NCBI RefSeq assembly: GCF_016428915.1
Contig: NZ_JAELTP010000027.1
Location: forward strand, 1-56,226
Source of the DNA: Pandoraea sp. ASV26
GTDB taxonomy: Bacteria; Pseudomonadota; Gammaproteobacteria; Burkholderiales; Burkholderiaceae
Length of the DNA: 56,226 bases
Direction: 5' to 3'
The notes beneath the pieces were generated by a model, which was not told the origin of the DNA, did not search any database, and was given only the letters and a program-made list of their open reading frames with translations. Within the stretch, counting starts at the first letter, position 1, and every line of letters starts with the position of its first letter. Of the stretch, positions 37,201 through 44,988 are shown piece after piece. Both the position numbers and the translations under genes were made by a program.

Positions 37201-39891
37201 CTCCAGACGATGGTAAGCGGCACGCAAGTCACGCCCGCGCACGGCGCCGGGCATGGCGGTATTTCCGTGATTCGCGCAGACGGCCTCGAAGCTGCGGAGC
37301 TCACCTTGTTGCTGAGTGCCGCGCGTGTCGTGCTTGCCGGGGCGAGGCAAGGCAGCCTGGAAGAGCAAGTGGTGCGCATGGGCCGCAGCGAGGTTCGCAA
37401 GCCGACCGGCATCACGCGGCTATACAGCACACGCGGCGATGATTTCCCGGACACGCCGTTGGCCGCCCCTGCACTGGAGTATTTCAATGGGCTGGGCGGG
37501 TTTGCCGACCAGGGGCGCGAATATGTGACAGTGCTTGGCCCCGGCCAACGCACGCCCGCACCGTGGGTCAACATCATCGCCAATCCGGACTTTGGTTTCC
37601 AGGTCTCGGAGTCGGGGGGCGGCTACACGTGGTCGTGCAATAGTCAGGAGAATCAGTTGACTCCATGGTCGAACGATCCTGTCGTCGATCCTTGTGCAGA
37701 GGCGTTCTATCTGCGCGACGACGACACAGGCCATCTGTGGAGCCCGACCGCCGCGCCCATCCGGCTGGAGAACACGCGTTACATCGCCTCTCACGGATTT
37801 GGCTATAGCCGTTTCGAGCATGCCGTGCATGGCATCAAGACCGAACTCGTGCAGTTCGTGAGTTGGCACGACCCGGTGAAGCTCTCCACGCTAACCATCG
37901 AAAACCGTACGAAACGGCCGCGCAGGCTCTCCGTTGCGGCCTACGTCGAATGGGTGCTGGGCGCCGAACGCGCTCGCAATGCGCCGTTCGTCGTGTCCGA
38001 GATCGATCCGCTCACGGGCGCCATGTTTGCGACCAATGCGTGGAGCCCCGAGTTTGGTAAGCGAGTCGCCTTTATCGACTGGCGCGGCGACCAGACCGGC
38101 TGGACCGGCGACCGCACGGAGTTCATCGGCCGCAATGGAGACCTCGACCATCCGGCCGGGATGATGCCCGATGCGGTACTCAGCGGTGCGACCGGCGCGG
38201 GCATGGACCCCTGCGGCGTGCTGCTCACGCAGATCACACTGGGTGCCGGCGAGCGTATCGAACTCACCTTTATGCTGGGGCAGGCAAGCGACCGGGACGC
38301 CGCAAGGCAATACGTTCAGCAGTATCGCGCGACATCGCCCGCCGAGGTCTTGGCGAGGGTCAAATCGGAATGGCACGCCATTCTCACGCAGCTTCAGGTT
38401 GAGACACCGGATCGGGCGACCGATCTGATGCTCAACGGCTGGCTGCTGTATCAGGTGTTGTCCTGCCGCATGTGGGCGCGCGCAGCGTTCTATCAGGCCA
38501 GCGGCGCATTCGGATTTCGCGATCAGTTGCAGGATTGCATGGCGCTATGCCACACGCGCCCCGATCTTGCGCGCGCGCATCTGCTCAAGGCAGCCGCCCG
38601 GCAGTTTGTCGAGGGGGACGTGCAGCATTGGTGGCATCCGCCTTCAGGGCGAGGGGTCCGCACGCATATCTCGGACGATCGGCTCTGGCTGCCGTACTCG
38701 GTCTCGCATTACGTCAGGGTGACGGGCGACACGCAGATTCTCGACGAGCCGGTGCCCTATCTTGAGGGCCGCGCCGTGACAGACGACGAAGAGAATGCCT
38801 ACTATGTGCCGACGGTCACCGAGCAAACCGGCACGCTGTTCGAACACTGCAAACGCGCCATCGATTGCAGCCTCGCCACGGGCACCCACGGATTGCCGCT
38901 GATGGGCGGGGGCGACTGGAACGACGGCCTGAATCGGGTCGGTATGGAAGGCAAAGGCGAAAGTATCTGGCTGGGCTGGTTCCTGCATGCCACGGCGCTG
39001 CCCTTCGCCGTTTTGGCCGACGCGCGCGCAGAGGTCGAAGCCGCAGCGCGATGGCGGGCCCATGCCGAACGGTTGCGTGCCGCGCTCAACAATGGCGCGT
39101 GGGACGGCGCCTGGTACTTGCGAGCCTACTTCGACGATGGAACGCCGCTCGGGGCCGCGGGCGATGCGGAGTGTCGTATCGACTCGATCGCGCAGAGCTG
39201 GAGTGTGATGTCGGGGGCAGGCGATCCTGATCGGCAGCGTCGGGCGATGGAATCCGTCGAGCACTATCTGGTGCGCCCGGGTGACGACCTCATCCTGCTG
39301 CTGACGCCACCGTTCGACAAGATGGAGCGCGACCCGGGGTACATCAAGGGATACATACCCGGTGTGCGTGAAAACGGCGGGCAATATACGCACGCGGCGA
39401 CCTGGTGCATGATCGCGTTCGCGCAATTGGGCGATGGCAATCGCGCGGGCGACATGCTCAAAATGCTCAATCCGATCCATCACGCCGACACCCGCGCCGG
39501 CGTGCATGCCTACAAGGTCGAGCCTTATGTGATGGCCGGCGATATCTACGCGGCGTCCACGCACGTGCGTCGAGGCGGTTGGACCTGGTACACCGGTGCC
39601 GCAGGGTGGGTGTATCGCGGCGCCGTGGAGTCCATTCTGGGGCTGCAAAAACACGGTAACAAGCTGCGTATTGCGCCTTGCATGCCGCGTGAGTGGCGAG
39701 GGTTCCGCCTGAGCTATCGGTATGGCGAGTCCCGCTATCTCATTTCGGTCGTGAATCTGCATGGCCAGAGTCAGGGCCCCATGTCCGTCACCGTCGACGG
39801 GCGCCTGCTGGAAGATAACGATCAGGACATTCCGTTGGTCGACGACGGGCGTATTCATCGCGTGCAGATCAGTCTTCTGCCCTCAATTTGA
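31240..39891 (+). CDS. ndvB: Cyclic beta-1,2-glucan synthase (NdvB/ChvB type)
   Basis: 2883 residues, matching the about 2800-2870 of rhizobial and Brucella enzymes. N-terminal cytoplasmic part; membrane helices at about 405-470; GT84 glycosyltransferase with YVITLDSDTRLP (DxD near 638-640), HDLFEG and RLHRWIRGDWQLLPW (near 783-798); more membrane helices (about 825-870 and 945-990); a glucoamylase-like middle (GYYDAIDYTPSRLP, HHQGMS); and a C-terminal GH94 phosphorylase part (GGDWNDG at about 2557, TWYTGAAGWVYRG) that sets ring size. It initiates, elongates and closes beta-1,2-glucan rings from UDP-glucose at the inner membrane. All motifs are intact. The glucans act in low-osmolarity adaptation. 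Preceded by a small gene and an island-type promoter. Confidence 0.96.
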   Translation: MWKLPEMDYFVGSTRGTGDFGPPEAPIRAELFSRDRLEQHALSLARAQQVAVRAPRTRSLTSRAADNERVLRKCYDATAQATLQRRSITPAAEWLLDNFRTVSDQFREVRHGLNTKSFRSLPRLLDGPLRGYPRIYGVLWAFVAHTDSRFDPALLSCFLLAYQRVEPLTMAELWAMPLTLRAVMIENLRRLCAHVTQAQVNRQAADRYADDLLSRKTSALPAASDAPKARAGVVAPFEPAFTVQLIQRLRYQDRSLQWLSDQLAQQGQSADDVVQAEHASQAAANMTVRNVITSLRDMRAFDWQPLFEEVSLVDAHLRHNPGYADMDFATRDGYRHEIEKLAARSRLSELAVTQALNLKTAAAATGLANSVDAEDMPRRMDPGYYLLSAGRRDFEREIAYRVPLTRHWRLHNALHCAAAYIVSVCLLSGLIVALPLWLSAAAGVSIAGLVLLAACGLFPASELAVLLIDRALTRLIPPRHLPRLELAGGISPDLRTFVVVPMMLTNEADIAAQVAQLEVHYLANPKGDVRFALLSDWRDADTEHIDSDMPLLAAASARIAALNARYARSAPETPRFFLFHRRRLWNETQRKWLAWERKRGKLHEFNRLLRGATDTSFMDIDGRAPCAPPGVRYVITLDSDTRLPIDAVRQLVGTAAHPLNRPYIDPASRRVVAGYGILQPRITPTLPSISEGTIYSRLFSGTYGIDPYAGAVSDVYQDLLGEGSYIGKGLYDVDAFESSLAGRIPENTILSHDLFEGNFARCGLVTDIELFEDFPSHAQVAATRLHRWIRGDWQLLPWIIGKRGGAIPAAARWKMLDNLRRSLTAPAALATLVCAWVIAQAPVGVWSALVLLAISAPAIFMIAGGLLPSQTGISMPSHWRAVGRDIRSGVERTLIVASMLANHAWLAADAIARTLFRLTVSRRRLLEWVTAAQVKLHAGRSLSNFLWSLRGAVTLTVLCAALVEWLRPASLPWAAPFLIAWGLSPFVAQWISRRPRPAHPFLVPAGDNQTLRMAGRRIWRFFATFVDEDNHHLPPDNFQEDPRPVVAHRSSPTNFGLYLLSVLSARDFGWIGVTETVERLERTLGTMSMLARHQGHFFNWYDTRDLSPLVPQYVSSVDSGNLAGHLLVVASACEEIPLQPLFGRSQLNGVLDTVALLRDAIAHESDDRRTLTVNRDHLYEELNALELMLLKPVPVIPTDVATDASENWRQRWYAIDRLVTTLVDLAQTFVSERGDAAHSEVLYWVGAIRHDVKSHLRDLAPNVTPSGESPQHDDTSYPLPGMERPDAAIARRFEAVAVLARRLFDEMDFRFLFAPDRRLFSIGYRMGDPELDNSYYDLLASEARLTSFIAIAKGDVPATHWFRLGRIMAPYGDAAVLMSWSGSMFEYLMPSLVMDYPHRSLLDSTCALAVSSQIAYGKERNVPWGISESACNIRDRALTYQYADFGVPELALKRGLARSLVIAPYATMLAAMYDVPRAIANLKRLDAVGARGVFGYYDAIDYTPSRLPKNCDAVPVRTYMAHHQGMSLVALSNVLFGDVMRQRFHRQAVVRAADLLLHEANPREISAVDLAPDIADTPLGVEAIAPVMRRFYSAAQTPPATHLLSNGEYSVMVSAAGSGYSLCGKAAVTRWREDLTRDPWGSYLFLRDMGNDAVWSAAFQPVGTEPDSYDVAFSEDRASILRREGSLVTTLEIIVSPEDNAEVRRLSMTNTGQQAREIEVTSYAEVVLAPMASDTAHPAFSNLFVQTEYLPEVQGLLAMRRARGGTDTPLWAAHVLARTTHGGNVGYETDRARFITRGRTIRNPVAVMDGRPLSNTVGPVLDPIFSLRTRITVAPGATEHLVFSTMVAPNRELLLDLTDKYHDPASFQRISTLAWTQGQVNLHYLGITADDAHLFQFIANRVLYVDPAMRPALEVLKRNTLSAPSLWRFGISGDLPIVLVRVDDPDDRDIVRQLLRAHEYWQDKGLPVDLIILNERKVSYVQDLQTALQTMVSGTQVTPAHGAGHGGISVIRADGLEAAELTLLLSAARVVLAGARQGSLEEQVVRMGRSEVRKPTGITRLYSTRGDDFPDTPLAAPALEYFNGLGGFADQGREYVTVLGPGQRTPAPWVNIIANPDFGFQVSESGGGYTWSCNSQENQLTPWSNDPVVDPCAEAFYLRDDDTGHLWSPTAAPIRLENTRYIASHGFGYSRFEHAVHGIKTELVQFVSWHDPVKLSTLTIENRTKRPRRLSVAAYVEWVLGAERARNAPFVVSEIDPLTGAMFATNAWSPEFGKRVAFIDWRGDQTGWTGDRTEFIGRNGDLDHPAGMMPDAVLSGATGAGMDPCGVLLTQITLGAGERIELTFMLGQASDRDAARQYVQQYRATSPAEVLARVKSEWHAILTQLQVETPDRATDLMLNGWLLYQVLSCRMWARAAFYQASGAFGFRDQLQDCMALCHTRPDLARAHLLKAAARQFVEGDVQHWWHPPSGRGVRTHISDDRLWLPYSVSHYVRVTGDTQILDEPVPYLEGRAVTDDEENAYYVPTVTEQTGTLFEHCKRAIDCSLATGTHGLPLMGGGDWNDGLNRVGMEGKGESIWLGWFLHATALPFAVLADARAEVEAAARWRAHAERLRAALNNGAWDGAWYLRAYFDDGTPLGAAGDAECRIDSIAQSWSVMSGAGDPDRQRRAMESVEHYLVRPGDDLILLLTPPFDKMERDPGYIKGYIPGVRENGGQYTHAATWCMIAFAQLGDGNRAGDMLKMLNPIHHADTRAGVHAYKVEPYVMAGDIYAASTHVRRGGWTWYTGAAGWVYRGAVESILGLQKHGNKLRIAPCMPREWRGFRLSYRYGESRYLISVVNLHGQSQGPMSVTVDGRLLEDNDQDIPLVDDGRIHRVQISLLPSI

Positions 39892-39961
39892 CCGCACGCC
39901 TTTTTCCAAAATTAACGCCGACCTCGAATATCCATCTTTAAATGCACCGACTTATTTTTAT

Positions 39962-39991
39962 TTGAAAATTAATTTGAAGAGACGATATAAA
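39962..39991 (+). promoter_or_regulatory. Candidate promoter of the cold-shock gene
   Basis: TTGAAA (39962-39967), 18-bp spacer, TATAAA (39986-39991) inside an AT-rich 293-base gap (39892-40184) that stands out from the GC-rich surroundings. It leaves an about 190-base leader before the cold-shock start, as is usual for cspA-type genes. I see no other gene in the gap. Confidence 0.5.
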
Positions 39992-40184
39992 CCGCTTGTT
40001 GGGGAATCAATACCGGCGTATAAAAGAAGAACTGACCATCAAGTCTGACGTTTTTCGATAGCGCATCGATCTCCCGGTCTTTGCGAGACACTTCCGATCT
40101 CTGACCTTCTTGGTTGTCCGTGCTTCAACGCCATATGCCTCGTAATTCGCGACGGTAAAGTGTTGGACATTCGAGAGGTGATTT

Positions 40185-40397
40185 ATGAGTACCGGCATCG
40201 TGAAGTGGTTCAACAACAGCAGGGGGTTTGGTTTCATCACACCGGATGATGGAAGCGCAGATCTTTTTGCTCATTTTTCTGCCATCAGCGCCGATAGTGG
40301 CAAAGCCTTTCGGACGCTGGAGGAAAATCAGCGCGTTTCCTTCAATATCGTGCAGGGTCCGAAGGGACCGCACGCGTCCGACATCAAACCCGCCTGA
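40185..40397 (+). CDS. Cold-shock domain protein (CspA family)
   Basis: 70 residues, one cold-shock domain with RNP1 (RGFGFI) and RNP2 (DLFAHF) intact, starting [11 protein letters not shown]. It binds single-stranded RNA and DNA and acts as RNA chaperone. GAGGTG is 5-6 bases before the ATG. A long AT-rich leader upstream may control translation. A small unknown gene follows. Confidence 0.95.
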   Translation: MSTGIVKWFNNSRGFGFITPDDGSADLFAHFSAISADSGKAFRTLEENQRVSFNIVQGPKGPHASDIKPA

Positions 40398-40451
40398 TCC
40401 GCTGCGGCCCGGCGAACCGGCCGACTAGAGATACCTTTCAGGGAGCTCGCC

Positions 40452-40649
40452 ATGCTCACCCTATCGAAGCAAGCCATCCTTGCTGCACTTCAACGCCTCT
40501 CGGAGCGAAATCCGGAGCCGTTGTCGGACGCCCTCACCGACGCCCTGCTCGCTCGCGACCTCATTCAACGCGTTGGCAAGCGCCTTGAACCGACACAGTT
40601 CGGCAAGTCCTATTGCCGCGCCGCAAATACGCTCCGGTGGCGGTGGTAG
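40452..40649 (+). CDS. Hypothetical protein, 65 residues
   Basis: Has a good AGGGAG ribosome site 7 bases upstream and follows the cold-shock gene by 54 bases on the same strand. The sequence is helical in character (KQAILAALQRLSERN, LSDALTDALLARDLIQRVG) and soluble. No family recognised. Possibly co-transcribed with the cold-shock gene. Confidence 0.5.
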   Translation: MLTLSKQAILAALQRLSERNPEPLSDALTDALLARDLIQRVGKRLEPTQFGKSYCRAANTLRWRW

Positions 40650-40739
40650 TCCCCCCCGTCCGACGCCTATTCGTAGTTACGTTCCACTGCGGCGCGTTCG
40701 TCCGCTTTGGGACGGGCTTCGCTGCGCGTTCTGTACCGC

Positions 40740-41669
40740 TCACACGCTTTGCATCCCCCAGCGTCGCACGGTCAGTCGCGCCAGCGTGTCGAAGACGAAA
40801 TGCTCCACGAGCAACCCGATGAGAATGACCGTCAGCAGCCCGGCGAATACCCGGTCGGTGTATAGCTCGTTGCGATTCTGATAGATGTACCAGCCCAACC
40901 CGCCTGAACCCGTATTGGCGCCGAACACCAGCTCGGCGGCAATCAGCGTGCGCCATGCGAAAGCCCAGCCGACGCGCAGTCCCGACAGCACCGAGGGCAG
41001 CGCGGCCGGAGTGAGAATCCATGCCACCTGCCGCAGTCCGGTAAGCCCGTAGTTCCGCCCGATCATGCGAAGCGTCGGTGAGACAGACTCGAATCCCGTA
41101 TAGATACTCAGCGACAACGGCCAAAGCACGGCGTGGACAAGAACGAATAGCAGGCTGCCGGTGCCCAGACCAAACCAGAGGAGCGCCAGCGGGAGCAACG
41201 CAATCGACGGCAGCGGATTGAACATGCCAGTGAGCAGCGACAGCAGGTCGCGCCCCACGGCGCTCGACATGGCGAGCGAGGTGAACGCGAATGCGCAGAG
41301 CACGCCAAGGCCATAGCCGCGCAGCAGCACCCAGAGCGACGTGCCGGTGCGTGCCAGCAATTCGCCACTCACCACGCTGTCCCACCAGGCATGGGCAGTC
41401 GCACTGGCGCTGGGCAAGAGCAAATCGTTGTCCACCCAACGCGCGGCGAGCTGCCACAGAACGATGAGGACGATACCGATAGCCACCTTGCGCCAGAAGC
41501 CCGGGCTCGCTGCCCAGCGCCGAGCGCGCTCGTCGGCGCCTGCTTGGCCGGACGACGTGGTGGCGTCAGATGCGTTGTCCCCTGCGCTGCGACGCGGCGC
41601 CGGCGGGAAAATGCGCTCGGGCCGACGCGGGGGATGCAGACGAACGATATCGGGCGGAAGCGGATTCAA
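40740..41669 (-). CDS. ssuC: ABC transporter permease, sulfonate/nitrate/taurine type
   Basis: 309 residues. A Pro/Arg-rich N-terminal tail of about 55 residues, then about six membrane helices with the coupling-helix EAA-like loop (ESVSPTLRMIGRNYGLTGLRQV). It should form the membrane channel with the ATPase next door. The start is a TTG at 41669 with AGGAG 6 bases upstream that overlaps the end of the ATPase gene (8-base gap). Last gene of the leftward cluster. Confidence 0.88.
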   Translation of the reverse strand: MNPLPPDIVRLHPPRRPERIFPPAPRRSAGDNASDATTSSGQAGADERARRWAASPGFWRKVAIGIVLIVLWQLAARWVDNDLLLPSASATAHAWWDSVVSGELLARTGTSLWVLLRGYGLGVLCAFAFTSLAMSSAVGRDLLSLLTGMFNPLPSIALLPLALLWFGLGTGSLLFVLVHAVLWPLSLSIYTGFESVSPTLRMIGRNYGLTGLRQVAWILTPAALPSVLSGLRVGWAFAWRTLIAAELVFGANTGSGGLGWYIYQNRNELYTDRVFAGLLTVILIGLLVEHFVFDTLARLTVRRWGMQSV

Positions 41670-41677
41670 GACGTCTC

Positions 41678-42544
41678 CTACGTGTTTTGAATGGGCGTGT
41701 GCTCGCCGAACAACAGCTCGTGAATGCGCGCGCTCGCCCGCCGGAATTCAGGGGACGCGACGTCGTCGAGCCCGAAGGTTCCCGCGTCCAGTTCGGCGCG
41801 CATCCGTCCCGGCTGACCATCGAGCAACACGATCCGGCTGCCGACGATGAGCGCCTCTTCAATGGAGTGCGTGACGAACAGAAGCGTCACTCTTGTGTCA
41901 TCCCACAGACGCAGCAACTCCTCCTGCATCCGTGTGCGAGTCAGGGCATCGAGGGCGGCGAATGGCTCGTCCATGAGCAGCACGCGCGGGCGCACCGCCA
42001 GCGCACGGGCAATCGCCACGCGCTGTTTCATGCCGCCCGACAATGTGTGGGGAAACGCGTCGGCGAACCGGGAAAGACCGACCTTGTCGAGGGTTTCGAG
42101 CGCCCGCTCGCGCGCCTCTCGCCGCGAGAGACCTTTGGCCACACGCAGCGGAAACATGACGTTCTGCAAGACCGTCTTCCACGGCGCGAGTTGATCGAAC
42201 TCCTGAAACACCACCATGCGGTCGATGCCCGGCCCCGAAATGGATTGGCCGTCGAGCGAGATCTCGCCACGCGTAGGTTTGACGAATCCGCCAATTGCCT
42301 TGAGAAGCGTTGATTTCCCGCAGCCAGACGGCCCGAGCAAGACAAAGCGATCCGCAGCGAGAACGTCGAACGACACATCGCTTACCGCCTGCACGTGACG
42401 GCCATGACTGCGAAATTCGATATCGAGCCCGCGCACTTCCAGCACCGGTACGCCGAGCCCCTGCGCTTCAAGCGCCGGGATTTGCGCAATCGAGGCTGTC
42501 CCGGTGCCGGGCCAGTCCGATCGCTGAAGACGCGTCGTACTCAT
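41678..42544 (-). CDS. ssuB: ABC transporter ATP-binding protein, sulfonate/nitrate/taurine type
   Basis: 288 residues. Walker A GPSGCGKST, Q-loop VVFQEFDQLAPWKTV, signature LSGGMKQRVAIARAL, Walker B VLLMDEPFAALD, switch His in FVTHSIEEA; all intact. The ATG at 42544 overlaps the region of the upstream gene stop (42546), so translation is probably coupled; a longer frame to 42625 overlaps that gene too far. Drives uptake with the permease and binding proteins of this cluster. Confidence 0.9.
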   Translation of the reverse strand: MSTTRLQRSDWPGTGTASIAQIPALEAQGLGVPVLEVRGLDIEFRSHGRHVQAVSDVSFDVLAADRFVLLGPSGCGKSTLLKAIGGFVKPTRGEISLDGQSISGPGIDRMVVFQEFDQLAPWKTVLQNVMFPLRVAKGLSRREARERALETLDKVGLSRFADAFPHTLSGGMKQRVAIARALAVRPRVLLMDEPFAALDALTRTRMQEELLRLWDDTRVTLLFVTHSIEEALIVGSRIVLLDGQPGRMRAELDAGTFGLDDVASPEFRRASARIHELLFGEHTPIQNT

Positions 42545-42545
42545 C

Positions 42546-43580
42546 TCAACTGCCCTGACCCAGCGCCGGATCGTCGAAGAAATAGTCTTTCCAGGACGAC
42601 GGCTTATGGCGCACGGCCCCCACACGCTGCATGAATTGCGCGAGGCCGAGCGTGTTCTGCGGCGAGATCGAGAAGTTGACCTTCGGGTCGGTGATGATGC
42701 TCACCAGCAGCTTCTTGTCGGTCTTCGACTGGTTGACGCGAAGGTAGGTCTCGGCCGCCGCGTCAGGTTGGCGCTTGACGAAGTCAGCCGCGCGGGCGAG
42801 TGCGAGCACGAATGCGCGATACGTCTTCGGGTTCTCGTTCCGGTATTTCTCGGTCGTGTAGAGCACCGTCGCGGAACTCGGCCCACCCAGCACTTCGTAC
42901 GAGTCGAGCACGATGTGGGCATTGGGATTCGCCGCCAGCTCCTGCTCCTGGAACGGTGGCGTACCGAAGTGACCGGAGATTTCGGTGCCGCCCGCGATGA
43001 TCGCGGCGGCGGCGTCCGGATGCGACATCGTCTGCGTCCACTTATCCAGACGGTCGAAGGCGCTGTCGCCCCACTGTTTGGCCGCAGCGTATTGCAGGAC
43101 ACGCGACTGGACCGAGACACCGACCGCGGGCAACGCGATCCGATCCTTCTCGGTGAAGTCGGCAATGGTCCTGACCCTCGGACTATTGCTGACGAGGTAA
43201 TACGGCAGGCTCCCCAACGAGGCGATGCCGCGCACGTTCTGGCGGCCGTACGTCCGGTCCCACACGGTGATCAGCGGGCCAACGCCGGCGCCCGCAATGT
43301 CGATAGCGCCCGAGAGCAACGCATCGTTGATGGCGGCACCGCCCGACAATCTGGCCCAATCGACCTGCACGTCGATCCCCAGCTTGCGCCCTTCCTGCTC
43401 GATGAGTTGCTGGTCGCGCACGACATTGAGCAGCAGATACACGATGCCGAACTGCTCGGCGATCCGGATGCGGCCTTCCGCATGGGCGGCCGGCGCACCC
43501 AGGATGCACGACAGTGTCAGCAGCAGGACGCGCGTTGCGCGCAGGCGATGGCGAAACGACGAAACAAGGGCAAAACGCAT
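42546..43580 (-). CDS. Periplasmic substrate-binding protein, sulfonate/nitrate type
   Basis: 344 residues with a signal peptide (about 1-31, ending APAAHAEG). The two-lobed fold of SsuA/TauA-type receptors is seen in IRIAEQFGIVYLLLNVV, LLSGAIDIAGAGVGPLITVWD and LGSLPYYLVSNSP. The ATG at 43580 is preferred to 43646 because the signal then sits at the N-terminus. Directly upstream of the ATPase gene. It is one of two exported receptors in the cluster. Confidence 0.88.
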   Translation of the reverse strand: MRFALVSSFRHRLRATRVLLLTLSCILGAPAAHAEGRIRIAEQFGIVYLLLNVVRDQQLIEQEGRKLGIDVQVDWARLSGGAAINDALLSGAIDIAGAGVGPLITVWDRTYGRQNVRGIASLGSLPYYLVSNSPRVRTIADFTEKDRIALPAVGVSVQSRVLQYAAAKQWGDSAFDRLDKWTQTMSHPDAAAAIIAGGTEISGHFGTPPFQEQELAANPNAHIVLDSYEVLGGPSSATVLYTTEKYRNENPKTYRAFVLALARAADFVKRQPDAAAETYLRVNQSKTDKKLLVSIITDPKVNFSISPQNTLGLAQFMQRVGAVRHKPSSWKDYFFDDPALGQGS

Positions 43581-43761
43581 GACCGACGTTGACCTGAGAG
43601 GAGCTGGAGAAGCTAAAAAAGTAGCGGCGGCTCCCGCTAAGGTCAACGAAGCGAATCACACAAGGTTATGGCGTCCGGGCATAAGCACCGGGCACGGGCG
43701 TGACGCGGCGTTCCGGCGCGATGCCACGTCGAATCCGTGCGCGCCTTCGGCCGCCTGACGA

Positions 43762-44847
43762 TCAGAAGCGGTGCTGCACGCCGATCTGGATGCCCTGTGC
43801 GTCTGCGCCCGGATAGGCCACGGCAACGCCTGGCGTGGTCGAACCGGCAAGCGCATACGAAGCACTGCCTTTGTTGAGCAGTACCGCTGCGCTGGCGTAG
43901 AGCCAGGTTCGCTTGGAGAGCCAGTACGCGTACATCAGGCCGACTTGATCGGCATTGCGCGCTGCCGGGGTGCGGTCGTCCAGATGCGAATACACCAATG
44001 CAAGCGACGACGCCGGGCCGAAACGATAGGCGCCGGAAACGGTGTAGACGTTCTTGTCCACGGAGCCGTCGCTTTGCTGTGCGTGGTGGAAACCGGCGAA
44101 CAGCCGAACCGTACCGAAGTCGTAGGAGCCGCCGCCGAAGAACGCCTTGAGCGTGCTCGCGTTCGTGGCACTGTCCACTGACTGAAAGCCCACCCCCAAA
44201 TCCACCGGGCCGCGCGTGTACGACGCGGTCAAATGGTAGTTGTTGATGCCGCTGCGCGGCGTGGTCGTGCTGTCGCGCAATCCGAGCATGGCCTGCGCCG
44301 AGAACCCGGCGATATCGGGGGTTCCGTAGTAAATGGCGTTGCTCGCGCGCACCGACAACGTGGCGAAGCTATTCAGCCCCGATGCGATGGTCGACGCGCC
44401 GGTCGCATCGAACTTCCCCTCCAACGGCACATACAGCGGCGAGTTCTGCCGCCCGAAACGCACTTCCCCCCAACGGCCCGACGCGCCGACCCACGCCTGA
44501 CGGTTGAAGATCGACGTCGAATCGCTGGCCGTGCCGTTATTCAGGTTGAAGCCGTTTTCCAACGTGAAGTTGATACGGTTTCCGCCACCGATGTCTTCCG
44601 AGCCTTTCAGGCCGAAGCGCGAGCCGGTCTGTGCGCCGGAGAGCATGCGGTAGGTGCTTTGACTGCCCGAGTGCGACCAGTCGAGCGAGAGATCGAGCAG
44701 GCCGTAGAGCGTCACGCCCGATGCCTGCGCGTGTGCGGCCTGTGACGCCGCAAGGCCCATGGCGAGCGCCAGCGCGGTGAGTGTGGTGCGCAGGGGCGAG
44801 ACCGTCCCCGCCGGCGAACTTGCGAGCGTGTAGATTTTCTGGTTCAT
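43762..44847 (-). CDS. Outer-membrane trimeric porin
   Basis: 361 residues. Signal peptide (about 20-41, ending AAHAQ), first strand VTLYGLLDLSLDW and last strand IQIGVQHRF with the terminal phenylalanine needed for barrel assembly. The motif SRFGLKGSEDIGGGNRINFTLE belongs to the general porins of beta-proteobacteria. It sits between the two binding-protein genes of the sulfonate cluster, so it may help the same substrate cross the outer membrane. Confidence 0.92.
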   Translation of the reverse strand: MNQKIYTLASSPAGTVSPLRTTLTALALAMGLAASQAAHAQASGVTLYGLLDLSLDWSHSGSQSTYRMLSGAQTGSRFGLKGSEDIGGGNRINFTLENGFNLNNGTASDSTSIFNRQAWVGASGRWGEVRFGRQNSPLYVPLEGKFDATGASTIASGLNSFATLSVRASNAIYYGTPDIAGFSAQAMLGLRDSTTTPRSGINNYHLTASYTRGPVDLGVGFQSVDSATNASTLKAFFGGGSYDFGTVRLFAGFHHAQQSDGSVDKNVYTVSGAYRFGPASSLALVYSHLDDRTPAARNADQVGLMYAYWLSKRTWLYASAAVLLNKGSASYALAGSTTPGVAVAYPGADAQGIQIGVQHRF

Positions 44848-44988
44848 GTCGAGGATTCGCCGATCGATGTCGGCTTATGGCGTTGAGAAGCAACCCGTTC
44901 GTGCCCGGTCACGCCAACGACGATATCGTCGAAGCGTGCCGGGAAACGTTGAAAAATGCCGGGGAGCGTCGCGTGCTGCGAAAGCGTC

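Noticed and set aside
38644-39858. Minus-strand open frame of 404 codons opposite the end of ndvB
   Set aside because: Shadow of the GH94 part, which has intact motifs.
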